A stretch of 64,000 nt of DNA from Adiantum capillus-veneris (taxonomy: Eukaryota; Streptophyta; Polypodiopsida; Polypodiales; Pteridaceae), in the NCBI GenBank assembly GCA_014529385.2, contig CM043960.1, positions 40,156,281-40,220,280 of the forward strand, read 5' to 3'. The translations under genes were made by a program, and so were the position numbers. Shown here piece after piece: positions 52,042-62,090 of this stretch; the stretch's first letter is position 1, and each line of letters starts with the position of its first letter. A model generated the notes under the pieces. It was not told the origin of the DNA, searched no databases, and saw only the letters and a program-made list of their open reading frames with translations.

Positions 52042-52280
52042 ATGATAGTCTAACAAAGCTCTGATAATTATCTCATATTAGTTTAAACTTAATTAGTATA
52101 ATTATCATTAATTTATGGTAAAAATAGGTAATTTGAGTCCTAATATGATATAATAATTAACTAGCTTAGTATCCCTAAGCTTAATCACAATAATCAACAG
52201 AGAATTTTTAATTAAGAGAGTATTTTTTAGTATACATATTATTAATCTTCAATTAATTAAAGAAATTGTAAATATGTTAA

Positions 52281-53620
52281 CACTAGAATGGTAATAGGAC
52301 ACTTGTATGTCCTTGGACACTTTTGTGTCCTGTTAAGTGACCATTTTTCTTGAATTATTTGAAGAGTATGAAAATGAATTTCTAGGTGCTATATATCCAC
52401 AAATTTGTCTTATGAGCTGAAAAAAGCTTAGCATTTTTTTTTTGGAGTATCGATCTCACCATTAACCTTACTCTTGCACAACATTTTTGAACCTAAACTG
52501 TGTGAAAAAACAGGTCCTGTTTTTGGCTTTTTTTCAATTTTTGGCAACTATACCACTCTAAACTTCATGTTTGTGAGGTTTAGATGGCTAGGTTCGGCCT
52601 TCATAGTTATCAACATGTTTTGATGCTTGTAGGGAGACCTAAGTGTTAAAATTGAAATTTATGACCAGTTTACAAGAATTGCATAATCTTGTTTTTTGGC
52701 CAAAATTAGCACTTTTATGATTTTTTTGGTGGCTTTCTTGATATCCAAATTCAATTTTGATTATGTAAGTGTAATGTATAACATAAAGCTAATATTCCTT
52801 GAGTTTTGGGGGACCTAATATGCTATATAGCATACTGTATGATGATGGTTGAGTTTTTTGATTGCTGAAGAATACGATACATTTTAGAGTAGCAAGTATA
52901 ACTTTCTCAATATTGCTAGTTTCTTAGGCCAATTGTGTGTATTTTGTAGGTAGTAACCATATAATCATAGAGTACAAACTTGGCTAGATATTGAGTAGTT
53001 TCTATGGGTTTCTAGAGGTCATAATGCTAAACCCAGGTTTTTTATGTTTGCTGTATTTAGCACTTTATCATGGCCCCCAAGGTTCCAATCGTAAGAGATC
53101 CATTATCCTTTTGACATGCTCCATGGATCCTTTTGAATCCAAAGGCCCAAATGGAACTAAGAAAACATGTATATAGTATCTGTATTGAGCGTGACTATAG
53201 AAACTTTGATGATAGGTCCGCAGAATGGCAAAAATGCAACTTTTTTGTACCTATTTTTTTTGCCCAAAAAAAAATTAGTGAGGTGAAAGCAACCATATTT
53301 TTTGGTCACCAACCCATTGAAGTTAATGAGGCATTTTATCTCATGTCCTACAAAAATCCCCACTCTTATTTATATATAATCAATCGTAAGAAATTGCTGT
53401 TTTGGGCAAAATGCACTGGTCCATCAACTTTGGAGACTTGTAGTGACCAAGGGATGAGAAAAATTACAAGTTTCTCATTTTTTCCATATGTAGTAGTTAT
53501 TGAACTATAAGCTCATGAAAGGAAATTTTTTCAAAATGTGTGGATCTACTATGGTTTTGGATTTTTTTCCCAAAACCTTGAAAGGACACTTTTATGTCCT
53601 ATTAGGTTACCATTCTAGTG
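52281..53620. mobile_element. 1,340-bp CACTA-type non-autonomous element
   Basis: Starts CACTAGAATGGTAA and ends with its exact complement TTACCATTCTAGTG. TAA or TTAA flanks both ends, consistent with the 3-bp duplication of CACTA elements. The match continues as TAGGACA after a 4-base offset, and GGACAC/GTGTCC motifs repeat subterminally. It interrupts the solo LTR where the 5' LTR (near 14.91 kb) is continuous. The open frames inside (e.g. 53133-53510) have no known motif. Confidence 0.85.
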
Positions 53621-53774
53621 TTAACCTAGCTTTGCTAATTAAGAAAGGTTAGTGCTAATTACCATCAATTAACCAACTAGAGCTTTGCTCTCTAGTGATT
53701 TCTACGTAGCAGTCTCTCTAAATGAGAGAGAATGTGCCAAGGTTCCGAGTCCAATTTTTTATGAAGGAAGGGGG

Positions 53775-53785
53775 TCTTTTTATAG
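53775..53785 (-). promoter_or_regulatory. TATA box of the solo LTR
   Basis: CTATAAAAAGA on the minus strand, aligned with the TATA box of the 5' LTR at 15081-15070. Confidence 0.65.
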
Positions 53786-54333
53786 TTTTAATTTCTGGGC
53801 CCCTGGTTGTTCTTGGCAGGTTTTGGCACCTCAAGCAAGGCCCCATCTTCTAGGTAGCACCACCTACTGCTAAAATTGTCCCGGGCAGGTTCCCCACAGC
53901 TCCACACTGTCCCCTCAGCTTCCAGAATCGATTTTGACTAATTTTACTGATGTTTAATGATGAAAATTGGAATATCAGTAATTTCTAGAACCTTAGGATA
54001 AGAAAATATTTGTTAATAATAATTACTGAAACCATCCAATTTTAATTAACTAATTGAATTCCTAGTATAACCTTTCAGGGCTCGTAACTTTTTCAGTTTT
54101 TATCGGAATCTCATTCTGAAAATAACTAACCATAGTAAAGCTCTGGTTATGATTCCAAAAATACCAATATCAGCCATGATTGAATCATTCTACAGTGTTT
54201 TTTATACAATTTCTAAGGTTTCAAAAACTGGAAACCTTACATTGTTGTTGTTGAGGGAATCTTTGAATTAGGAATACCTTTTAATTTTTTTGAAGCCATT
54301 AGTAGTACCTTTTAATAAAGTACATCAATCATA

Positions 54334-56400
54334 TCAAACAATAATATAAAAACATGAAATAGAAAGTAGATTAGTATCAAGCAAGAAAGAAAGTGCATGA
54401 TTACCTCTCCAAAGTGATCTTTGAGCTGTCAAACAATAGAGCTTATCCCTAGTAATCTTAAGCATGCCAGGTTCATCCCATTTAATGCTAAACAACAATT
54501 TGAGGAACTCATCACCATTGAGATGATTGGAAATCAATAGGTACTTGTATCCCCTCTCCTTCAATATCTCCTCCTCCACTTTAGTTTCCTTGCCTAGCTG
54601 CTTCTTCCTCTCAGCATCAAGTAGACTAAGTGCATCAAGTTTTTCTTTCTCTTTGTCCATAAATGCACTAAACTCATCCTAAAACACAAAATCTTATTGA
54701 ACCCATGACAATGGCATATATACATTAATCTAACAACATGTAGTGTAGGTATCACCTTCCACACTAATTGAGAGATGATTCCACATGGCGTGTTCTACCA
54801 TGGTGCAGCACCATGGTAATACCTTGCCTCAACAGTCATCTCCACTCTGGCCCACTCTCTCATGTGGGTGACAATTTGTCAAGAATTGATTCTTTATTTT
54901 CCATGCCAAATATTTGAAACATATAGACTTCGTGAGTGATGTTTGGCGGTACGTGTGCCCTAAATATGCTGTAAACAAAAACAAATCAAAGAGATTAACA
55001 CAAGCATTGTTGCAAGACATGCTAGTATGTTAAGTGACTAGTAAACTTACACATTGAACGTGTCAAGTGCAAGTAACAACTCTGCTTCTTTGGCTTTGGT
55101 CAGCTCAAGGAATTGACAATGAACACTAACATGGTATTGAGCATTGTTGGAGTACTCTATCATAAAACAAAAATAATCATAATTTGGAAAAACAAAGCGT
55201 TGTGTGTTTTAAAAAAAGAAGATCATACTAGCTTTCATTCTCTTCCACCACATTTTCAACCTATGGTTGCCATCCCAAATGAGAAACCTTTTCCCTTTAA
55301 TCTCTTGCCACTCTTTCCCAAGTGCTCTCTCGTACTTAGTATTTTTTTCTGCCAAAGTGGACCCGATTCCTCCATAATGGCTGTGGTGACTGGTATGGTG
55401 TCTCCTCTAGCATCCCCAAGCGACACAAGAAAGTGACCCATTGTTTCCAAATATCCAGTAGAATTGAATGAAGAAATGAGCCATTCTATATTATCCCTAG
55501 CAAACCTAATGGCTTCATGCACCATTAGTTGACATAGAGGAACAAGAGGTAGAAAGGTTCTCTTCTCAACATAAAAGTGACTTAGAACATCCTTCATTAG
55601 GCCAAGCAAAATTTGTTTTCTTAAGTGTTTTCATTGCTTATTCTCCTCTCCATCATCTTCCCCTTCTTGATCGCTTCCATTACTATCTTCTTCACTATTA
55701 TGAAGATCTTCAATTTGTATATTGGTCTCTGCACTAAGGAAAAAAATGACAATCATGGACAATCAAAAACCACATGCGGAAAACATCAGCTAGAATTACA
55801 TGTTTGTGATTTATAAAAAATTTACCAGAGTCTCCTTTGTTTAGAGAACACTTTTCAAAAAATCTAACCACCCTTTGATGGGATCTCACTTGAGATTTAA
55901 GGATAAACCAAAGCATAAAGCATACACATCAATATATAATAATGTTAATCAATCATAAAAATAATTTTCCACCTTATCATAGGCTCCCACATGGGCATTC
56001 AGGTTTTCTATAAGGAATTTCATCAAACAACTTGTGGCCAAAAAAACCATATAATAGATACAAATTTTCAGATACTATACAAGAACCAAAACACTATTTA
56101 GTGCTAAACATAAAAATTCAAAATATGATTGCATAATTCAAAAAGTATCTATGAGCTCGGTATCATCCTCGATGTTGTTGGAATCTTCATCAACTTCAGT
56201 CTCATCATCCATGAATACACACTTTTTGGGAATTTGACTCTTCTGTTTGGGAGGAGTGTCCAACAATTGGACTCGTGTGAGGATACCTCTTGTTTGATCA
56301 TTCTATTGAGATATAACCCGACCTTAACTTCATGCTCACTTAGTGGTTGGAGAAAGGTGAGATTGGAGGCTTGTTTCTCTTGCTATTCCTCTTAGTGCCA
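54334..56400 (-). pseudogene. Unknown degraded multi-segment gene, possibly accessory gene of the second CACTA copy
   Basis: Minus-strand blocks in order: MDDETEVDEDSNNIEDDTEL (about 56.2 kb), SAETNIQIEDLHNSEEDSNG and an acidic run broken by a TGA (55.73-55.62 kb), LMKDVLSHFYVEKRTFLPLV, ARDNIEWLISSFNSTGYLET, MGHFLVSLGDARGDTIPVTT (55.60-55.35 kb), and a charged coiled coil with YLLISNHLNGDEFLKLLFSI (54.66-54.45 kb). It sits downstream of TNP2-like sequence where CACTA elements keep TNP1-like genes, but I see no Transposase_24 motif. Function unknown. Confidence 0.35.
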
Positions 56401-56599
56401 TCTATTTACACATAAAAAATAAATAATTAGTTCTAATATTGTGCCTATTTATAGTTACATATAGTGCAATTTACAATTTAGTACTATCATGGTAGGTCCA
56501 TTTACTAGTTCTTGAAGTTAGGAATACCACAAGTTACAATGTACTAAATTATGCATAATGTGTAGTATGCATATAAAATATAGTTATGTTAACACTATG

Positions 56600-57180
56600 A
56601 AAATCTCCAAGTGTTTACTGCGCTGTTTTATCACATTTCGGAGGTGGAAGAGGGTCGAAGATAGTCTCCACTTCATTAGTGGAAAAAATGGTTCTCCCCC
56701 GAGGTGTTACGAGAATTACAAACCAAAGTTTTGGTTGGTGGATTTCTGGGATATAGATGACCTACAAAACAGAAGCTCAAAGTGAGTAACATTGGTATAA
56801 CTAATGCTACAATCAAATAAGAATAAAAAAAAGATACATGTCACTCACCTGCTCACAATTGCACGGTAAAACTAAATTGTCATACCTCCATGTGTGATGC
56901 ACACTAGAGTCCACCATGTAGAGGCCATTCTCATGTTGTCTAGGCACATTTTCAAACCACTTTCACTCCAAGGTGAAGGTATGAAAGGTTCTAAAATTAA
57001 CCTTTAGTATCCTTTCAATAGTTTCACAATACCTGGCTTTATCACCGTCTATGTCAAAGTTGCCCATGATGGCACAATCCATGGTGGTTCTACGCTTGTC
57101 AATGTGGCGCGTACAAAAGTGACGACCCTTTGACCACATAGAGTTAAAGTAAAGGCACTACAAAATAGAAAGATATATTA
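56600..57180 (-). pseudogene. DUF4216 end of the second CACTA transposase, one stop, one intron
   Basis: Reads SMWSKGRHFCTRHIDKRRTT, FDIDGDKARYCETIERILKV, NFRTFHTFTLE, a TGA at 56965-56963, KWFENVPRQHENGLYMVDSS, NLVLPCNCEQ. Then an 87-bp GT-AG intron (56762-56848) and VIYIPEIHQPKLWFVILVTP. Same Gln-Val intron site as the copy at 4.4-4.5 kb. Not visible as one open frame. Confidence 0.75.
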
Positions 57181-57221
57181 ATTTATCAAATACATATTAA
57201 AGATAATTTCAAGTAATAGTG

Positions 57222-58264
57222 TTACAATATGGTTTGGGCATATGAGTACTCTACCTTTGGTATGCAGCCTTGTGCATACTCCCATTCTTTGCTCGTGATG
57301 TCTTCTCCGCGCGCTTTTGCCTCGGTCATTCTCTCATGAATCCACTCTGCACTAATGAGATCTGGAAAACATACAAGGTGTCTACGCATTGGGGGTTCCC
57401 TCCTTCCTCCATGTGCTTGTTTCCATGCTTCCCTCTCTTGCAAACGCCTTGCCTTTGCCATTGTCCACAAGTCCACCCACTTGATTGTAACCTTTGCATT
57501 GAGAATACAAAAGTTATTGACCACTCGGGATAGATTCATATTCATGTTAAGTAGTTTCCCCTTTCCACTTGGCAAGTGTGAAGTCATCCTTGCATCTTAC
57601 TCGTCTGACCACATGCGAGGCATTGAAGGATCGACTTGTGCCAAATACTCTAATATGTAAATAAATGCCTCTTGAATGATCCACCCTTTGGCCATACATG
57701 CCTCTGGTTGAGACCGTAGCTGCACAAAATCTTTGAGAGTCTTTAAAAAACTCTCTAAGAAGAACATCCATCATGTGTGCACTACTCCACATATAGCGAT
57801 CTCCTCCACCACGTGAACCAAGTGTGAATTTGACTAAGAAGTACCAATCGAGGAAATGCATCTTCAATGGCACACACATTTTCTGATGCAAGTGTTTGAG
57901 CAGCAGGGGTAGCATCTATTTTTATTTCCTTGGAGCTCACAAATCTGCAAGAAAACACACAAGGATACAGAAAAAAGGTGTAGTTGAGTGGAGTCTTGTG
58001 GTGTACCTTACTAGCTCTCCTAGTTTGAAAAAAGCGTCCCTAACTTTCTTGTCCCGATATATACATATATTCACCGGCCAAATGAACTAAAATGTAAATC
58101 AGGGAAAGGGAAAGTGAGTGATTGTCATACACACAAACTATAGATAGAATAGGGAGTATGAAGATTACCTGAAGCATCTTGTGCCAATCATGGGACTTCA
58201 ATCCATACCATTGAACGCTTCCACCCTTCTTCGATTTTGTGAAAGCTCCCTTTAGCAACCTCAT
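57222..58264 (-). pseudogene. DUF4218 region of the second CACTA transposase
   Basis: GLKSHDWHKMLQ (about 58.2 kb) is the start of the DUF4218 block and is followed by a GTAATC-type donor. The next exon (57915-57600) reads MHFLDWYFLVKFTLGSRGGG, then MYGQRVDHSRGIYLHIRVFG, a worn form of the Trp/Phe-rich core. 57587-57222 continues through DLWTMAKARRLQEREAWKQA to DITSKEWEYAQGCIPKVEYS, matching the first CACTA copy. Several frame changes. Confidence 0.65.
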
Positions 58265-58326
58265 GTATCATGCTGGTGTGCACATAGAGGTAATGGTACC
58301 CTTCACCATGTCTAGTTATTATTTGG

Positions 58327-59366
58327 CTAGCATCCATGGTGCTTTAGGAAGCACAATATTTCCATTTGGGGCACAACATGGAGTATCAAAGGCGGGGAGA
58401 TGTTTAAAAGCCTCAAATCCTCACTCACACCCAAAGAGTCCTTCTTGCCAATAATGTGGTCACATAGTGTTTGGGCTACATTCTTGAATATGTGCATGGG
58501 ATCCAAGAGGTGTTGTATTTTTAAGTACCTCCAATATGGAAGCCTTAAAAATATGGAATACCTTGACATAACTTTTCGTTGAGGACATGGAGCCTTGTGA
58601 TTGTTATGCCCTTGGGGTAAGAGACGATAGTTGTTTGGATAGATTACCTTGCGCAAGGAATCGGGCCTCTCCATCACCAACGATGGCCCACAAGTTGGAC
58701 ATGCATTGTGCCCCGATGTGGACAACCCTGCATACATATCATATGGTTAGAGAGATGAGTGAACTAAAGTGAACTAAAGGGAGAGAGAAAAGAGGGAGAG
58801 AGAGATAGAGGAAAGGGGGTTAGTAGAAATCTCTCCAATCCCAGGATAGGCGTGCATAGTCCACATAAGGATTCTCCTCACAATGGCCACTCTCTCCCCT
58901 TTGCAAGTGAGACATTGACAACATGAATGCCTTTCCATAACTCCTCCAACTCCTTGATGAGGGGCTCAAGGTAAATGTCAATATTTGACACTTTGTACTT
59001 CCCTGGCACAAGCAAGGAAAGAAGTATATTTCCCTTCTTGGTTGTCTCCCATGGTGGAATATTGTAGTTGAAAATCACCACAAGCCAAGTGCTCCATGAA
59101 GTAGACTTAGTGCCAAAGGGGTTGACACCATCACTTGCTAACCGAAGCCTCAAGTGTCGAGGCTCCAACCCAAACTCTGGCCATTGAGTTTCAATGTGCC
59201 TCCATGCAGGTAAATCGATAGGGACACGCATCATTCCATCATTTGAGTGATGGTTCGGGTGCCACGTGAGAAGCTCCATGGTAGACCTGCTTTTAAACAT
59301 GTGTTGGATGCAAGGAATGAATGAAAAATGTCTCAATACCTTGCAGGGTAGGTGCACCCCACTCAC
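58327..59366 (-). pseudogene. Transposase_21 core of the second CACTA transposase
   Basis: 59366-58878 reads FSFIPCIQHMFKSRSTMELL, TWHPNHHSNDGMMRVPIDLP, LRLASDGVNPFGTKSTSWST, IPPWETTKKGNILLSLLVPG and NIDIYLEPLIKELEELWKG, the classic TNP2 core. 58737-58327 continues with STSGHNACPTCGP, the YPNNYRLLPQGH block, LRLPYWRYLKIQHLLDPMHI and FKNVAQTLCDHIIGKKDS. Together they are the catalytic region of CACTA transposases. The two frames need an intron or frameshift at about 58.75-58.88 kb. Confidence 0.85.
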
Positions 59367-60230
59367 TCATGTCTTGTATCGTGCCTCCCCACACACGGGA
59401 AATGAGGTAGCATGTGCATGCTCATTGCAGTATAGCATGCAATCGTTGACACGTGCATGGATGCGCTCATACTCAATTCCAAGTGCAGTGACATACGATA
59501 TAGCTTGCCAACAATCTGGAGGAATGTGGTGATCTTTTGGCAACATTTTGCCCATCAAACGACAACAAACATGCATATTAGTATAATTCCTAAAAGAAGG
59601 CACCATAAAGCGAGTGGAGAGTACATAAAAGCCACATTCCATACTTATAGAAGTAGTGCATAGATACTTGCATTACTCCAACCGAATTTTTCTTGCAAGT
59701 TGAGGACTTCCAACAATGCTTGGAGCATCAAGTACCATGCACTGTCGTAAAGAGGTGTTCAAGCACTCGTCATCAATCTATCCTCCGTTTTGGCAGCTTG
59801 TTTAGTGCAGGGCTGGAAATCCTCCTCGCACATTTTGCACTCATGAGCTAGTCACTCATCACACATGTCGATGGAGACGCCATAGGAGCTGCCAAAGTAG
59901 AGCCAATGGGAGGATCACCATGCGGTGCACCCAAATCGCCCAGTCGCTCTTGCCTCTGCCGTTTGGCCTTGCGCGCCCGTGCACGACCATTGAACATAGA
60001 CCAATGCGGCACCTCCTCAAGTGACGGATGAGTCACGCTATCATCTCTCCAAGCGCTTTCGAGGATACCAAAGCCTTTCGTTCTCCACGTGCTCCAAAGC
60101 AATGCGCCTCAAGCGAGGGATTGTCCTTTTGCACTTGGTGCAAGGACAAGGGAGTTTTTCCTTGAGCCAACGATCATGCTCAGGGCCTCCAGGGGGACCA
60201 CGATCATCCTAGTCGATGTCCTACACATGC
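59367..60230 (-). pseudogene. N-terminal region of the second CACTA transposase
   Basis: Near 60.20-60.05 kb the minus strand reads PGGPEHDRWLKEKLPCPCTK, CKRTIPRLRRIALEHVENER, a transposase-associated Cys motif (PF13963-like). Then comes a Lys/Arg-rich linker (FNGRARARKAKRQRQERLGD), then LNLQEKFGWSNASIYALLL near 59.67 kb. Frame 59642-59367 has MLPKDHHIPPDCWQAISYVT, LGIEYERIHARVNDCMLYCN and FPVCGEARYKT, the conserved stretch before Transposase_21. Frame breaks and stops are present throughout. Confidence 0.75.
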
Positions 60231-60239
60231 AAAATGTTG

Positions 60240-60509
60240 TTTATTTAGTCATGTATCCTAAAAAATAAATAATTAGAAAAGCCCTTAATTCCATTAAAAA
60301 AATTAAATAAAGTTAAGGTCAAAGGGAATAAATGATAATGAGTGCTAAAATTATTTTTAACTAAAAGAGAACTTAAAAAATGTAATTAATAAACATTTAA
60401 AAGTACTACAAAATAAAGTATCCATAAAAAATAAAAAATCTTCATAAAAAAACTCAAAAGGCTAAAAAATGAAATAATGTATAGCTAAGCATAGAGAGGG
60501 TGGTTTCTA

Positions 60510-60582
<73 letters not shown>

Positions 60583-61160
60583 AACCTCCGATTTGCATGT
60601 ATCCATTTGAAATGATCGGCCACGGTAATGGGAGCGGTAATAACCGTGGTAATGCCTGGCGCCTAAAATAGGTAAGAAGGTAGAGTATGCCGCGTTTTTG
60701 CTGCATACTCTCCGTTCTTGCTCTTCTCCATCGCTCCCAAGCTTCCCCCCCCCTCCACCCTTTCTCCAAGCTTCCCAAGTCTTGTTGAAGGGGGTTTCGT
60801 CCAAGTTTCCGCCATCATCTTTGGAAGCACAACATCGAAGGGGGTTTCATCAAAGGGGTTTTCCGCCATCATCTTTGGAAGCTCAACCTAGCCAAAGATC
60901 AACCGCGCTACAAAGAAAGAGGTAGACACAAAATAAAGCATCTCCCCCCTCTTTCCCTTTTTTTTCTACTACTACTACACACACACGCGCGCGCATAAAT
61001 TTAAAATAAAAATAAAAATAGAGAATCCATAACATACGTCGTTCATTTGGAAATGGTTGCTTTGCTCATCTTCTTTGGAAATGGTTGCTTTGCTAGGCTT
61101 GTTTGGAAATGATTGCTTTACTCGGATTGTTTGGATATAATGTTAGATATAAACGTTTAG
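60240..61160. other. Non-coding stretch with poly-C and short tandem repeats
   Basis: A poly-C run with one A at 60511-60580. GGGGGTTTCRTCMAAG plus CCGCCATCATCTTTGGAAGC occurs twice (60788-60885). TTTGGAAATGGTTGCTTTGC occurs about three times at ~30-bp spacing (61048-61135). An ACACACGCGCGCGC tract lies at 60978-60995. No gene. Confidence 0.85.
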
Positions 61161-61189
61161 TTTGTTAGATAGAGATACTGAGAGAGATG

Positions 61190-61206
61190 AAGACAGAGAG
61201 AGACAA

Positions 61207-61245
<39 letters not shown>

Positions 61246-61396
61246 TAAATGGAGAGGGATAAATAGAGAGAGAGGAGAAGAGAAATAGATAGAGAGGGAG
61301 AGAAAGAGAAAGAGAGAGAGATAGATAAAGAGAGTGAGAGAGAAAGAGGGATAGAGGTAGATAAACCGAGAAATAATTAATGAGAGGGAGATAAAT

Positions 61397-61470
<74 letters not shown>

Positions 61471-61584
61471 AGAGAGAATGAGAGAACGAGGGAGATAAAT
61501 GGAGAGAGAGAGAGAGAGATAGATAAAGAGAGAATGAGAGAAAGAGGGAGAGATAGAGATAGGGATAGAAATAGAGAGAATGAG

Positions 61585-61674
<90 letters not shown>

Positions 61675-61714
61675 GGAGAGAGGGAAAGAGAGAGAAATAG
61701 GGAAAGAGGGATAG

Positions 61715-61793
<79 letters not shown>

Positions 61794-62090
61794 GAAAGAG
61801 AGGTAGAGAGGGACAGAGGGAGTAGATACAGAGGGAGAAATAGAGAAAGAGAAATAGAAAGAGAGAGATAGGGAAAGAGAGAAAGACAGAGAGATAGGGA
61901 AAGAGGGATAGAACAAGAGACAGATAGGAAAATAAAGAGAGTAGATAGAGAGGGAGAGAAATAGGGAAAGAGAGAGAATAGAGATAGAGATAGAGAGAGA
62001 GGGTACTACAAAGATAGGGAAAGACAGAGAGTAGATAGAAAGGGAGAGAGATAAAGAGAGAATGAGAGATAGATAGATAGATTTTATTAT
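61190..62090. repeat. 900-bp imperfect GA-rich tract
   Basis: GAGA with GATA, GGGA and AAGA interruptions across about 900 bp, with pure GA runs at 61400-61470, 61590-61670 and 61720-61790. It adjoins the 3' end of the LINE through a GATAGATAGATAGA block (62066-62082). Leu/Ser-rich open frames of 313 and 179 codons here are artefacts. Confidence 0.93.

Noticed and set aside
52281-53620. piggyBac-type element because TTAA flanks both ends
   Set aside because: Termini are CACTAG rather than CCY-type, and TAA suffices as a 3-bp CACTA duplication; the fourth base can be chance.
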